Source: Bacteroidales bacterium (GTDB lineage Bacteria > Bacteroidota > Bacteroidia > Bacteroidales > JAFGXI01). From it: a stretch of DNA of 64,000 nt. The notes under the pieces were generated by a model. That model searched no databases, was not told the origin of the DNA, and saw only the letters and a list, made by a program, of their open reading frames with translations. The translations under genes were made by a program, and so were the position numbers. Shown here piece after piece: positions 44,199 to 54,200 of the stretch; position 1 is the first letter of the stretch, and every line of letters begins with the position of its first letter. The stretch covers positions 85,317 through 149,316 of the forward strand of contig JAFGXI010000033.1 of assembly GCA_016936665.1 (NCBI GenBank). The letters are read 5' to 3'.

Positions 44199-44783
44199 TT
44201 AATTTAAATTAGGATTATCTGGCACATTTAACCAAAGTTTATAATCATCGCCCATATTTTTGACACATGTTTTCCAAAACGATGGCGATTGATTTAATAC
44301 TTGATGACTTTCGTCGAAATTGCTAACAATCCAAAACGAATGGTTTAACTCATTATCTAGTTGTTCGGCATACCAACCTGAGTAACCAATAAAAAACTGT
44401 ATTTGATTTTCTTGAAGCAAGCCTGCGGATATTTTCATTTTTAAAGCTTCAAAATCGCCTCCCCAATACAATCCCTCTTTTACTTTTAACGCGCCGGGCA
44501 ATGGTTCAGATTGATAAACGAAATGTAAGGTATTGGGTTCTATGGGTCCACCTTGATAAATTGGCCAATTTTTATTGAGTTCGTCAACCAAGTCGTTAAG
44601 ATGATAATCTGTCAATTTATTAAGTACAAACCCGACAGAGCCTTCTTTAGTGTGTTCGGTTAAAAGCACTACAGAGCGCGAAAAATAATTATCGTCCGAT
44701 AGCGGTTCCGATATTAATAAACGCCCTGTTCGAGCTTTTAGATTATTTTTTATTTCGAAGATATTAAGATCTAAAGATTTCAT
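44199..44783 (-). CDS. YqgE/AlgH family protein (UPF0301)
   Basis: A 194-residue soluble protein of the YqgE/AlgH family. It has GRLLISEPLSDDNYFSRSVV at the start, LLTEHTKEGSVGFVLNK, PIYQGGPIEPNTLHFVY and IQFFIGYSGWYAEQLDNEL, all typical. The biochemical function is unsettled; AlgH in Pseudomonas was linked to alginate regulation. The start overlaps the stop of the APH-RapZ gene by 4 bases, so the two are coupled. Confidence 0.92.
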   Translation of the reverse strand: MKSLDLNIFEIKNNLKARTGRLLISEPLSDDNYFSRSVVLLTEHTKEGSVGFVLNKLTDYHLNDLVDELNKNWPIYQGGPIEPNTLHFVYQSEPLPGALKVKEGLYWGGDFEALKMKISAGLLQENQIQFFIGYSGWYAEQLDNELNHSFWIVSNFDESHQVLNQSPSFWKTCVKNMGDDYKLWLNVPDNPNLN

Positions 44784-46219
44784 TTTTCTTGCTCTCTATG
44801 CCTTATCATCAATTTAACATTAAATTTTTGTTTCAAATGGGCTTTCAACTTTTCGGCAGCATACACCGATCGATGTTGCCCTCCCGTACAACCAAATTGA
44901 ATGGATAAAAATTCAAACCCTCTATCAATATACTTACTTACACTAGCATCAACTAATTCATATACGTGACTTAAAAACTGATCCATTTCTGGTTCTGCTT
45001 CGAAAAAGGCAATCACTTCTTTATCTTTCCCTGTTAAATGCTTGTATTCCTGATACCGACCGGGATTATGTATAGAACGACAATCGAAAATAAAACCACC
45101 GCCATGCTCATTATTGCTCTGAGGCAATCCTTTTTTAAACGAAAAGCTCCCTATATCAACTATCAAATGATTCTCAATATCATTTTTAAAATATTTCTTA
45201 AGTGTTGGTGCTCCTTTTAATTTCGATAACAAATCGAACAAATACGAAGTATTTTCTTTTGAATTAATCTTACTTAAAATATATGTAAGGTTAATTAAAG
45301 CAGGCTCTATACTATTAATAAAATGTTGCTTTTTCTCATATAATCCTCGAAACCCATAGGCTCCCATGGCTTGCATTACTCTAATTAATGCAAAAAGCCA
45401 AAAATCTGCTTCGAACTGAACTTGCTCTTTTCTAATATCTTTAGGAAGTTGAGAGATATAAAACTGAATCATTTTTTCTCGAAACGCTGGTGTAAGATTG
45501 GCTTTTGCATCGAATAAAAGCGATGCTAAATCGTATTGAAGAGGTCCTAATCTGCCACCTTGATAATCGATATAATATAACTCTTCATTGTGAATCATGA
45601 TATTTCTCGATTGAAAATCTCTATACATAAAGAAAGAGGAAGGAACTTTGAGCAATTGGTCTGTAAAAGACTGAAAATCATTTTCTAATAGCTGTTCGTC
45701 GAATGTTAAGCCCGAAAGTTTTAGAAAATAGTATTTAAAATAATTCAAATCCCACTGTATAGATTGTCTGTCGAAAGCCGTCCGAGGATAGGCTAAATTA
45801 AAATCGATTGTTTCAGAGCCTTTGGTTTGAAGCTGAATAAGATCGATGATTATTTTTTGATAAAATTTTTCTTTGTTCTGATCGAATTGCGCATTACTCA
45901 TATTCGATTGCAACCAAGCATATAGCGTCTGATCGCCAAAGTCGTCTTGAATGTACCAAAAGCCATCGTCAGAAATACTATGAACTTTAGGAATTTTATT
46001 TGAAAAAAGCGCAATGCTCTTAGAAAATTTAATGAAAGCATTATTTTCTCTTAAATCGGGATTATAGGTCGCAATGAACGTTTTGCCATCGGATAATACC
46101 ACTCTATAGTATTTTCGGTTAGATGCCGTCAAAGCCAATGCATCTACTGTTTCTATTTTTAGATCAGTAATAGGGCTTATCAGTTTATCGATGATTTTTT
46201 TGGCTTCTTCTATTGGCAT
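44780..46219 (-). CDS. Fusion of aminoglycoside phosphotransferase-like kinase and RapZ C-terminal domain
   Basis: A 479-residue two-domain protein. Residues 1-330 form an APH/choline-kinase-like fold with YRVVLSDGKTFIATY, the Brenner-type catalytic loop YRDFQSRNIMI (aspartate near residue 200) and IDYQGGRLGPLQYDLASLL. AmgK-type amino-sugar kinases of MurNAc recycling have this organisation. Residues 345-479 match the C-terminal domain of RapZ (YvcJ), with FDCRSIHNPGRY and IQFGCTGGQHRSVYAAE; in E. coli that domain binds glucosamine-6-phosphate. The N-terminal P-loop kinase domain of RapZ is absent. Together this suggests amino-sugar sensing plus kinase activity, a reasonable inference. A promoter lies at 46258-46287. 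Confidence 0.85.
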   Translation of the reverse strand: MPIEEAKKIIDKLISPITDLKIETVDALALTASNRKYYRVVLSDGKTFIATYNPDLRENNAFIKFSKSIALFSNKIPKVHSISDDGFWYIQDDFGDQTLYAWLQSNMSNAQFDQNKEKFYQKIIIDLIQLQTKGSETIDFNLAYPRTAFDRQSIQWDLNYFKYYFLKLSGLTFDEQLLENDFQSFTDQLLKVPSSFFMYRDFQSRNIMIHNEELYYIDYQGGRLGPLQYDLASLLFDAKANLTPAFREKMIQFYISQLPKDIRKEQVQFEADFWLFALIRVMQAMGAYGFRGLYEKKQHFINSIEPALINLTYILSKINSKENTSYLFDLLSKLKGAPTLKKYFKNDIENHLIVDIGSFSFKKGLPQSNNEHGGGFIFDCRSIHNPGRYQEYKHLTGKDKEVIAFFEAEPEMDQFLSHVYELVDASVSKYIDRGFEFLSIQFGCTGGQHRSVYAAEKLKAHLKQKFNVKLMIRHREQEK

Positions 46220-46257
46220 TTGCTAAATTTTGATAGTATGAATTGGATTTACAGTTC

Positions 46258-46287
46258 TAAAGATAAAAAAGATTCATTAGTATTCAA
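46258..46287 (-). promoter_or_regulatory. Promoter of the APH-RapZ/yqgE operon
   Basis: Minus-strand TTG (46287-46285), 19-base spacer, TATCTTTA (46265-46258), one base off TAnnTTTG; 38 bases before the ATG at 46219. Confidence 0.6.
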
Positions 46288-46308
46288 GAGCTGTAAATTC
46301 TTTTAAGC

Positions 46309-47889
46309 CTACTTGAACTCCGATGTGAAATAAAATTCAATCTTTGGGAAATTTTGTTGTGCATTTTGAAGTACAAACGAAGATTCTGCCAGAAATACAT
46401 CTCTACCTTTTGTATCGGTTGCCATATATTGATATTTTCTCTTTTTAAAGTCTTCTAATGCCGCTTTATCAGACGATTTTATCCAACAAGCCTTGTAAAG
46501 GTTGATGCCTTCGTACTGGCACGATGCATTGTACTCGTGCAACAATCTGTATTGGATAACCTCAAATTGAAGCTGACCAACAGTGCCAATAATTTTTCGC
46601 CCGTTCATTTTGTTAGTAAACAACTGAGCAACACCTTCATCCATTAATTGATCGAGACCTTTGTTAAGCTGTTTAGACTTCATAGGGTCTGCATTATTGA
46701 CGTATTTAAATAACTCCGGTGAAAAACTTGGCAAGCCTTTAAAATGCATGGCTTCTCCTTCGGTTAGCGTGTCGCCAATTTTAAAATTTCCGGTATCTGG
46801 TATACCAACAATATCGCCGGGGTATGCTTCGTCTATAATTGACTTTTTAGAAGCCATAAATGCTGTTGGACTAGAGAATTTTAATTTTTTATTTAAATCG
46901 ACATGCAAATAATTCTTATTACGCTCAAACTTTCCCGAACAAATTTTAACAAAAGCCAGTCGATTTCTATGATTGGGATCCATATTAGCATGGATTTTAA
47001 ATACAAAGCCTGAGAAATTATTTTCGTAGGGAGACACTTCGCGTTCGTCCGTTTGAGAATTCAGTGGAGATGGTGCAATATCAACAAAACAATTCAACAA
47101 CTCTCTCACGCCAAAGTTAAATAATGCACTTCCAAAAAAGACTGGTGCTACTTGAGCGTCTAAATAGGTTTGATGCTCAAATTTTGGGTAAACTTCTCTA
47201 ACAATTTCAAGGTCTTCTCTTAACTTTTCTGCAGATCGATTGCTAATAATTTTGTCTAATTCACCACTATTAATATCTTTAATATCAACACCTTCTTTTA
47301 TTTCTTGTTTATCGCCTTGGAATAAATATAAACTTTCGTCGTAAATATTGTAAACGCCCTTAAATCCGGAGCCTTGACCAATAGGCCAGCTCAAAGGATT
47401 AACTTGAATTTGTAGCTGTTCTTCAATTTCGTCGAGTAAATCGAAAGCCTCAAGACCCTCTCTATCGAGTTTATTAACAAAAACAATAACCGGCGTTTTA
47501 CGCATCCGGCAAACCTGCATCAGCTTTTTTGTTTGAGCTTCTACCCCTTTTGCTCCATCGACCACAATAATAACAGAATCGACCGCAGTAAGTGTTCTAA
47601 AGGTATCTTCGGCGAAATCTTGGTGTCCGGGAGTATCAAGGATATTTATTTTGTATCCATTATAATCGAACCCCATAACAGAAGTAGCAACAGAAATTCC
47701 CCTTTGACGTTCAATTTCCATAAAGTCGGAGGTCGCTGTTTTTTTTATCTTGTTGCTTTTTACAGCGCCGGCAACCTGAATGGCTCCTCCAAACAATAAA
47801 AGTTTTTCTGTAAGTGTAGTTTTACCTGCATCGGGGTGACTAACAATAGCAAATGTTCTTCTTCTTTGTATTTCTTCTTTAAAACTCAT
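46309..47889 (-). CDS. prfC: Peptide chain release factor 3
   Basis: GTPase that recycles release factors 1 and 2 from the ribosome after peptide release. The 526-residue protein has the G1 loop [10 protein letters not shown] near residue 18, the switch region [20 protein letters not shown] and NKLDRE, and RF3-specific C-terminal features such as [12 protein letters not shown]. Length and motifs are standard. It has its own TAnnTTTG element upstream and no gene in front on its strand. Confidence 0.96.
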   Translation of the reverse strand: MSFKEEIQRRRTFAIVSHPDAGKTTLTEKLLLFGGAIQVAGAVKSNKIKKTATSDFMEIERQRGISVATSVMGFDYNGYKINILDTPGHQDFAEDTFRTLTAVDSVIIVVDGAKGVEAQTKKLMQVCRMRKTPVIVFVNKLDREGLEAFDLLDEIEEQLQIQVNPLSWPIGQGSGFKGVYNIYDESLYLFQGDKQEIKEGVDIKDINSGELDKIISNRSAEKLREDLEIVREVYPKFEHQTYLDAQVAPVFFGSALFNFGVRELLNCFVDIAPSPLNSQTDEREVSPYENNFSGFVFKIHANMDPNHRNRLAFVKICSGKFERNKNYLHVDLNKKLKFSSPTAFMASKKSIIDEAYPGDIVGIPDTGNFKIGDTLTEGEAMHFKGLPSFSPELFKYVNNADPMKSKQLNKGLDQLMDEGVAQLFTNKMNGRKIIGTVGQLQFEVIQYRLLHEYNASCQYEGINLYKACWIKSSDKAALEDFKKRKYQYMATDTKGRDVFLAESSFVLQNAQQNFPKIEFYFTSEFK

Positions 47890-47914
47890 GGTTTTTATTC
47901 TGCTTAAAAGTCTG

Positions 47915-47922
47915 CAAAATTA
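47915..47922 (-). promoter_or_regulatory. -7 promoter element of prfC
   Basis: Minus-strand TAATTTTG, an exact TAnnTTTG match 25 bases before the ATG at 47889. Confidence 0.65.
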
Positions 47923-48040
47923 CACTTTTTAATAGAGTTACACCGATAATCTAATCATTAAAAACGACAAAACTCACACATTATTTAGTTCAATATCAAG
48001 CAAATTGCATGGAGTCTGGAAAAAAGTTATACAATATTTA

Positions 48041-48048
48041 TATATTTG
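48041..48048 (+). promoter_or_regulatory. -7 promoter element of the lipoprotein-PepSY-MORN-MFS operon
   Basis: TATATTTG, an exact TAnnTTTG match 70 bases before the ATG at 48119. Confidence 0.65.
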
Positions 48049-48118
48049 CCCTAACCAATTAAACCTTTTCGCTAAATAATCATTTAATATCGAAACTTTA
48101 AAAAGTAAATTTTAAACT

Positions 48119-48640
48119 ATGAAACACTTATTATTATTGATTGCTGCAGTGGCTTTTTTAAGCGCTTGTAATTCGAATCAAGAACAAACTAACAATGCTG
48201 AAGCAGAAGTTCAAGAAGTTCAGTATCCATTAATTGCTTTAAAAGATTTTCAATCGGAAGCTGCCAACTTTTTAGGGAAAGAAATTCAAACAGAAGGTAT
48301 TGTAGATCATGTTTGTAAACACGGTGGTAAAAAAATCCTTTTGGTTCAAGACGATGTTAGTTTACACGTTTTTAACGAAGATCGTTTCGACGAGGCAATG
48401 ACCGGGAAATTAGTTAAAGTGGTTGGCCTTGTAAAGGAAGACCGAACCGACGAAGCGGCATTATTAAAAATTGAAGAAGACGCCATCAATAGCCATAGCG
48501 AAGGTGAAGAAGCAGAAATGAAACAAGAAAGAATGATCAACTATGTAAACACAATGAGAGACTCTCTTAAAAATTCAGGTTTAGATCACTTCTCTGAATA
48601 TTATTTACAATTTGTTTCTTACGAAGAAGTCAAAGAATAA
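48119..48640 (+). CDS. OB-fold-like lipoprotein with CKHGGKK motif
   Basis: A 173-residue lipoprotein: signal peptide with lipobox LSAC (cysteine near residue 17), then a low-complexity Asn/Gln/Glu linker. A domain of about 85 residues follows, resembling a bacterial OB-fold (FLGKEIQTEGIVDHVCKHGGKKILLV, LHVFNEDRF, GKLVKVVGLVKED). The Cys-x-His dyad sits where similar Bacteroidota lipoproteins also have it and could bind metal or haem, which is untested. The C-terminal helix is acidic and Glu/Met-rich. Its stop overlaps the start of the PepSY protein by one base, so the two probably act together. Confidence 0.7.
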   Translation: MKHLLLLIAAVAFLSACNSNQEQTNNAEAEVQEVQYPLIALKDFQSEAANFLGKEIQTEGIVDHVCKHGGKKILLVQDDVSLHVFNEDRFDEAMTGKLVKVVGLVKEDRTDEAALLKIEEDAINSHSEGEEAEMKQERMINYVNTMRDSLKNSGLDHFSEYYLQFVSYEEVKE

Positions 48641-49197
48641 TGATGAAACAAATAAGAAAATGGAGCCGAATATTGCATCGCGATATCGGCTTCTTTTTTA
48701 TCGGAACTACAATAGTTTATGGTTTATCGGGTATTGCTCTGAACCACATCAGCGATTGGAATCCCAATTATTCAATTTCTAACGAGCAATTCACTACCGA
48801 CATTGACTTAAAAAAATCTGAACACAGCAAAGAAAATGTTTTAAAATTGCTTGAAACCTTGGGCGAAGAAGATCAATTTCGTCAATATTACTATCCGCAA
48901 AGCAATCTTTTAAAGATCTTCTTAAAAGGTGGATCGTCCGTTATTGTTGATGTAGAAACTGGACAAGGAAGGGCTGAATACGTTAGAAAAAGAGCTGTTT
49001 TTTATCAAGTTAATTTTTTACATTATAATCCGCACGAGTGGTGGAAGTGGTTTTCCGATATCTTTGCAGGCGCTTTAATTCTTTTTGCAATCACCGGAAT
49101 TTTTATGGTAAGAGGCTCTAAAGGTATAGTAGGCAGAGGAGGTATATACGCTATTGCTGGTATTTTAATTCCAATTCTGTTTTTAATTTTCTTGTAA
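48640..49197 (+). CDS. PepSY-associated transmembrane protein
   Basis: A 185-residue membrane protein of the PepSY_TM type. It has KWSRILHRDIGFFFIGTTIVYGLSGIALNH near the start (first membrane helix with conserved histidines), an extracytoplasmic region of about 90 residues resembling a PepSY fold, and two C-terminal helices (WWKWFSDIFAGALILFAITGIFMV and a last hydrophobic segment to the end). Related proteins occur in iron/siderophore reduction and respiratory contexts; histidines flanking the helices suggest haem binding, though this is inference. It is coupled to the upstream lipoprotein. Confidence 0.75.
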   Translation: MMKQIRKWSRILHRDIGFFFIGTTIVYGLSGIALNHISDWNPNYSISNEQFTTDIDLKKSEHSKENVLKLLETLGEEDQFRQYYYPQSNLLKIFLKGGSSVIVDVETGQGRAEYVRKRAVFYQVNFLHYNPHEWWKWFSDIFAGALILFAITGIFMVRGSKGIVGRGGIYAIAGILIPILFLIFL

Positions 49198-49201
49198 AGA
49201 A

Positions 49202-49720
49202 ATGAATTTTAATCGTTTATACTTTCTCTTTTTTTTATCAATTTTAAGCCTAACTATAAGTGGGCAAGAGTATATTGTTTTACCAAACAATCAGACACTT
49301 GAAGTTAACATAATATATCAGATTCAAGGAAAAGATTCGATTAAAATAGCTAAATACCTAAACGATAGTATTGCATACCGATACAAAATATACAAAGGAA
49401 AAATTAGCGGAGTCTATCAGTGTTACTATCCAAACGGACAATTATACATTCGTGGCATATACATGAACGGACTACGACATGGTGAATGGAAAAACTTCGA
49501 TAATAAAGGTGTTTTAACACTAACCGGGCAATATTTATATGATAAAAAAGCGGGTTCGTGGTACGATTTTCAAAATGGAAGAGTGGAAATGTATCGCGAG
49601 GGGGAGGCTAGAGGACGATGGAGAATAGATGAGGGATGGACTCCCAGAACTTTATTCAGATACCGAAAAGGCATATTGGTTAAAGTGAAGAGGCATCCGT
49701 ATAATGCCGATGCTTTATAG
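49202..49720 (+). CDS. YwqK-like MORN-repeat protein
   Basis: A 172-residue exported protein: N-terminal signal (about 1-21, ending ISGQ), then MORN-2 type repeats (GVYQCYYPNGQLYIRGIYMNG, RHGEWKNFDNKGVLTLTGQY, KKAGSWYDFQNGRVE). Such proteins are often annotated as YwqK family antitoxins, but in Bacteroidota they occur widely without a toxin and the function is unknown. It sits 4 bases after the PepSY gene and directly before the MFS gene (no bases between), so all four genes form one operon. Confidence 0.75.
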   Translation: MNFNRLYFLFFLSILSLTISGQEYIVLPNNQTLEVNIIYQIQGKDSIKIAKYLNDSIAYRYKIYKGKISGVYQCYYPNGQLYIRGIYMNGLRHGEWKNFDNKGVLTLTGQYLYDKKAGSWYDFQNGRVEMYREGEARGRWRIDEGWTPRTLFRYRKGILVKVKRHPYNADAL

Positions 49721-50887
49721 ATGAACAAGTATCGCCTAAACATATTTAAGCTTTACTTGGTAAAGATTGCTAAATGGTTTATGCTAACCATGCCAATCAT
49801 TACTCTTTTTTATCAAGAAAATGGTCTAAGTATGAGCGATGTTTTGCTTTTGCAAGGATTATATTCAATTGCCATTGTTGCTTTAGAAATTCCATCGGGT
49901 TATTTTGCCGACTTATGGGGACGAAAAGCAACAATGATTATAGGAAGCATACTTGGAGTTATCGGTTTTGGTATTTACAGTTTCAGCTTTAGTTTTTGGG
50001 GATTTTTAGCAGCAGAACTCACGCTAGGCATCGGACAAAGCTTTATTTCCGGTTCCGATTCTGCATTGCTTTATGATTCATTAATCAAATTAGGAGAAGA
50101 AAAACGATATATAAAACTAGAAGGACGTGTTCTTTCTATTGGCAATTTTGCAGAAACTATTGCGGCTCTAATTGGAGGTTGGTTAGCTGAATATAGTTTA
50201 AGAACTCCTTTTATTGCGCAAACCTTTGTCGCAGCCATTGCTATTCCTGCTTCTATTACATTATTGGAACCCTTTGCCATAAACAAACATGAGAATCGCT
50301 GGAAAACTATTCTTCAAGTTCTTAAAAACACACTGAAAGAAAACAAATCCTTACAATGGTTAATTCTACTAACCGCAATAATTGGAACCGGTACATTAAC
50401 GATGGCTTGGTTAATACAACCGTATTTAAGAGAAATCTTAAAATTTTCTGTAAGTGAAATTGGAACTGTGCTTGCAATACTAAACTTAATTGTAGGACTC
50501 ACAACACTTATAGCATATAAAGTTGAGCATCGGTTAGGTTTAAAAAACAGTATTTGGATTATTATAATTGGGGTTAGCTTACCATATATTGCAATGGGCT
50601 TGCACCAAACTACATATATATTATTTGCTATTGTAATCTTTTACATTATGCGCGGACTGGCGACTCCGATTTTAAAGGACTCCATAAATAAACAATCGCC
50701 TACCGAGGTTAGAGCTACAATTTTATCGATTCGCAATTTTGCTATTCGAATAATTTTTGCAGTTTTTGGTCCTTTTTTAGGATGGTTTAGCGATCTATAT
50801 TCGCTTTCAGATGCTTTAATCTTAGCAGGTGTCGGACTGTTAATTGCAAGTGTCTTTCCTTTAATATTTATTAGATTTAAATCGTAA
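49721..50887 (+). CDS. MFS transporter
   Basis: A 388-residue integral membrane protein with about 12 hydrophobic segments. The loop 2-3 motif of the major facilitator superfamily is seen as SGYFADLWGRKATMIIG near residue 58-73. It resembles the drug/sugar efflux branch common in Bacteroidota and Firmicutes (annotated as MFS transporters without substrate). Substrate cannot be told from the sequence. The ATG follows the TAG of the MORN gene at once. A terminator follows. Confidence 0.88.
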   Translation: MNKYRLNIFKLYLVKIAKWFMLTMPIITLFYQENGLSMSDVLLLQGLYSIAIVALEIPSGYFADLWGRKATMIIGSILGVIGFGIYSFSFSFWGFLAAELTLGIGQSFISGSDSALLYDSLIKLGEEKRYIKLEGRVLSIGNFAETIAALIGGWLAEYSLRTPFIAQTFVAAIAIPASITLLEPFAINKHENRWKTILQVLKNTLKENKSLQWLILLTAIIGTGTLTMAWLIQPYLREILKFSVSEIGTVLAILNLIVGLTTLIAYKVEHRLGLKNSIWIIIIGVSLPYIAMGLHQTTYILFAIVIFYIMRGLATPILKDSINKQSPTEVRATILSIRNFAIRIIFAVFGPFLGWFSDLYSLSDALILAGVGLLIASVFPLIFIRFKS

Positions 50888-50893
50888 TTGAAT

Positions 50894-50923
50894 AAAAAAA
50901 GCGACTGCAAATGCAATCGCTTT
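50894..50923. terminator. Bidirectional terminator between the MFS gene and DUF3467/rpoC operon
   Basis: AAAGCGA (50898-50904) and TCGCTTT (50917-50923), with an inner TGC/GCA pairing and one mismatch, form a hairpin. The minus strand has the stronger T run (seven T), so it mainly ends the rpoB-rpoC-DUF3467 message. Confidence 0.75.
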
Positions 50924-50945
50924 CTAAATATTATTTCCCGACAAT

Positions 50946-51260
50946 TTAAGCTTGTCCTTTAGGGCCACCAAAATTTAATGGCATCATTGGACTGGCATCA
51001 ATTTTAATATTGCCATTCATCTGCTCAAATTTTCTGATGTTATCTTGCAATGCCATCATTAATCTTTTAGCATGTTCTGGAGTCATAATAATTCTCGACT
51101 TAACCTTTGCTTTTGGCACGCCAGGCATCATTCTCACGAAATCAAACACAAATTCTGAATGTGAATGCGTGATGACCGCTAAATTAGAATAAGTACCTTC
51201 TGCTACGGTTTCGTCTAATTCAATATTAATCTGCTGTTCTTTATTATTGTTTTCGCTCAT
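50946..51260 (-). CDS. DUF3467-family protein downstream of rpoC
   Basis: A 104-residue soluble protein matching DUF3467: INIELDETVAEGTYSNLAVI, FVFDFVRMMPGVPKAKVKSRI and MTPEHAKRLMMALQDNIRKFEQ. It is found in Bacteroidota and others, often just after rpoC, as here (3 bases after). The function is unknown; position suggests co-expression with RNA polymerase. A terminator follows at 50894-50923. Confidence 0.85.
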   Translation of the reverse strand: MSENNNKEQQINIELDETVAEGTYSNLAVITHSHSEFVFDFVRMMPGVPKAKVKSRIIMTPEHAKRLMMALQDNIRKFEQMNGNIKIDASPMMPLNFGGPKGQA

Positions 51261-51263
51261 AAC

Positions 51264-54200
51264 TTATTCATTATCGCTGTATTCAGCAGAAACAATTAAA
51301 TTTTGGAAATCTCTAGTACCTGTACCTGCTGGAATCTTATGACCTACAATTACATTTTCTTTCAAACCTTCTAACAAGTCTATTTTACCATTAATCGCTG
51401 CTTCGTTCAACACTTTAGTAGTTTCTTGGAACGATGCTGCAGAAATAAAGCTCTTAGTTTGAAGTGCTGCTCTGGTAATTCCTTGTAAAATTTGATTAGA
51501 AGTTGCAGGTATCGCTTCTCTAGCTTCTACCAAGGCCAAATCCTTACGCTTCAACTGAGAATTTTCGTCTCTCAATCTTCTGGCAGAAATAATCTGACCT
51601 GCTTTTAAAGTTTCTGAATCGCCAGCATTTTCGACAACTTTCTTGCCATAGATAGAATCGTTTTCTTCGAAGAACTCCCATTTATCTACGATTTGTTTTT
51701 CTAAGAAAATAGTATCTCCCGGGTCTTCAATAGTTACTTTACGCATCATTTGACGAACAATAACCTCAAAATGCTTATCATTAATTTTCACACCTTGTAA
51801 GCGATATACATCTTGAACCTCATTCACGATATACTCCTGAACTTTAGTAGGTCCTTGAATTGCCAAAATATCAGCAGGTGTAATAGCCCCGTCAGAAAGA
51901 GGTGTTCCGGATCTGATATAATCGTTTTCCTGCACCAAAATTTGTTTCGAAAGCGATACTAAATATTTCTTAACCTCACCTGTTTTCGAAGTCACTGTGA
52001 TTTCGCGGTTACCACGTTTGATTTTTCCGAAAGTTACTTCGCCATCTATTTCCGATACAACAGCCGGATTAGAAGGATTTCTAGCTTCGAATAATTCAGT
52101 AACACGAGGAAGACCTCCAGTGATATCGCCTGCTTTACCAACAGCTCTTGGTATTTTAACTAACACTTGTCCTTGCTCAACATTAGCCTTTTCGCTAACC
52201 ACAATATGAGCTCCTACAGGTAAGTTATATGATTTTAGAACTTCTTTATTTTTGCCTAAAATGACGATTTCAGGGTTTTTAGTTCTATCTCTTGTTTCAA
52301 TAATTACTTTTTCGGTAAAACCAGTTTGTTCGTCAGATTCTTCACGATAAGTAATACCTGAGATTAAATTTTCGAACGCAATTCTACCCGACATCTCTGC
52401 AATAATAACCGCGTTATACGGATCCCAATCGCAAATTAATGTTCCTTTTTTTACTTCAGAATAATTGTTGATGTATAATTTAGAACCATATGGAATGGTG
52501 TGAGTCGAGAGAACAACTTTGGTCTTTTTGTCGACAAAGCGTAATTCGCCCATACGACCGATCACCACTTTTGTTTTTTCACCACTCTCCGTTTTATAAT
52601 CGATGGCTCTTAACTCATCTATCTCGGCTATAGCATCGTAATTCGATACAATACTTGCAGTAGTACCAATGTTACCGGCAGTACCCCCTACGTGGAAAGT
52701 ACGAAGTGTTAACTGCGTTCCAGGTTCACCAATCGATTGTGCTGCAATAACACCAACAGCTTCTCCTATCTGAACTTTTCTGGCAGTAGCTAAGTTACGT
52801 CCGTAACATTTAGCACAAACCCCACGTTTTGACTCACAAGTTAATACTGAGCGAATCTCTACTTGTTCAATTGGTGATGCTTCTATCTCAGCGGCAATAT
52901 CTTCAGTAATTTCCTCTCCCGATTTAACGATAATATCTCCTGTTAAAGGATTAATTACATTGTGAACACTTGTTCGTCCAACAATTCTTTCGTATAGAGT
53001 TTGAACTACATCTTGGTTTTTCTTAACCGCTGTAGCCACGATTCCTCTTAATGTTCCACAATCGTCTTCGTTGATAATAACATCTTGAGCCACATCAACC
53101 AAACGACGAGTTAAATAACCCGCATCAGCTGTTTTCAAAGCAGTATCGGCCAAACCTTTACGAGCACCGTGAGTAGAGATAAAGTACTCAAGTACAGATA
53201 ACCCTTCTTTAAAGTTAGACAAAATAGGGTTTTCGATAATTTGACCACCAGTGGCTCCAGATTTTTGTGGTTTAGCCATCAATCCCCTCATCCCAGATAA
53301 CTGTCGAATCTGTTCTCTAGAACCCCTCGCTCCAGAATCTAACATCATATAAACTGAGTTAAATCCTTGATTATCTGATTTTAGCTGGTTCATTAATGTT
53401 GTAGTCAGACTAGCATTAACGTGTGTCCAAATATCAATAATTTGATTGTAACGCTCGTTGTTTGTAATGAAACCCATGTTATAGTTATTCAATACTTCTT
53501 CAACTTGAGCATAACCATCTTGTACTAATTCGTCTTTTTCTTTTGGAATAATAATATCGCCTAAGTTGAATGACAAGCCACCTTTGAAGGCCATATGATA
53601 TCCCATTTCTTTGATATCATCTAAAAATTGTGCTGCTTTAGCCGTTCCTGAAACTTGAAGAACTAATGCAATAATATCTCTTAACGATTTTTTAGTAAGA
53701 ACGGTATTAATAAAACCAACTTCGTCAGGAACATGTTCATTAAATAAAACACGACCTGTAGTAGTTTCTATAATGGTTTTTATTTTTTCACCCTTCTCGT
53801 TATATGGGTACTTAACTTTAATTTTTGCGTGAAGATCGATTGCTTTTTCGTTGTAGGCAATAATCACTTCTTCTGAAGAATAAAAAGTTAATCCTTCGCC
53901 TCTGGCTCCACTTCGTTCTTTAGTGATATAATACAATCCTAAAACCATATCTTGAGAAGGTACAGTGATAGGCGCTCCGTTGGCGGGATTCAAAATATTA
54001 TGCGAACCTAACATCAACATTTGAGCTTCCAAAATTGCAGCATTTCCTAAAGGTAAATGCAGCGCCATCTGGTCACCGTCGAAGTCGGCATTGAACGCAG
54101 TACAAGCCAATGGATGCAATTGTATCGCTTTACCTTCAATTAATTTTGGTTGGAATGCTTGGATACCAAGTCTGTGAAGTGTTGGAGCACGGTTGAGTAA

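Noticed and set aside
5215..46219. Reassigned genetic code with UGA as a sense codon
   Set aside because: TGA is the stop of the ftsL-like gene, rsmH, the M20 hydrolase and the APH-RapZ gene, where read-through would run past the expected C-termini into neighbouring genes.
48001..48118. Riboswitch-like leader before the lipoprotein operon
   Set aside because: The 70-base stretch after the -7 element is AT-rich without a stable paired structure that I can see.
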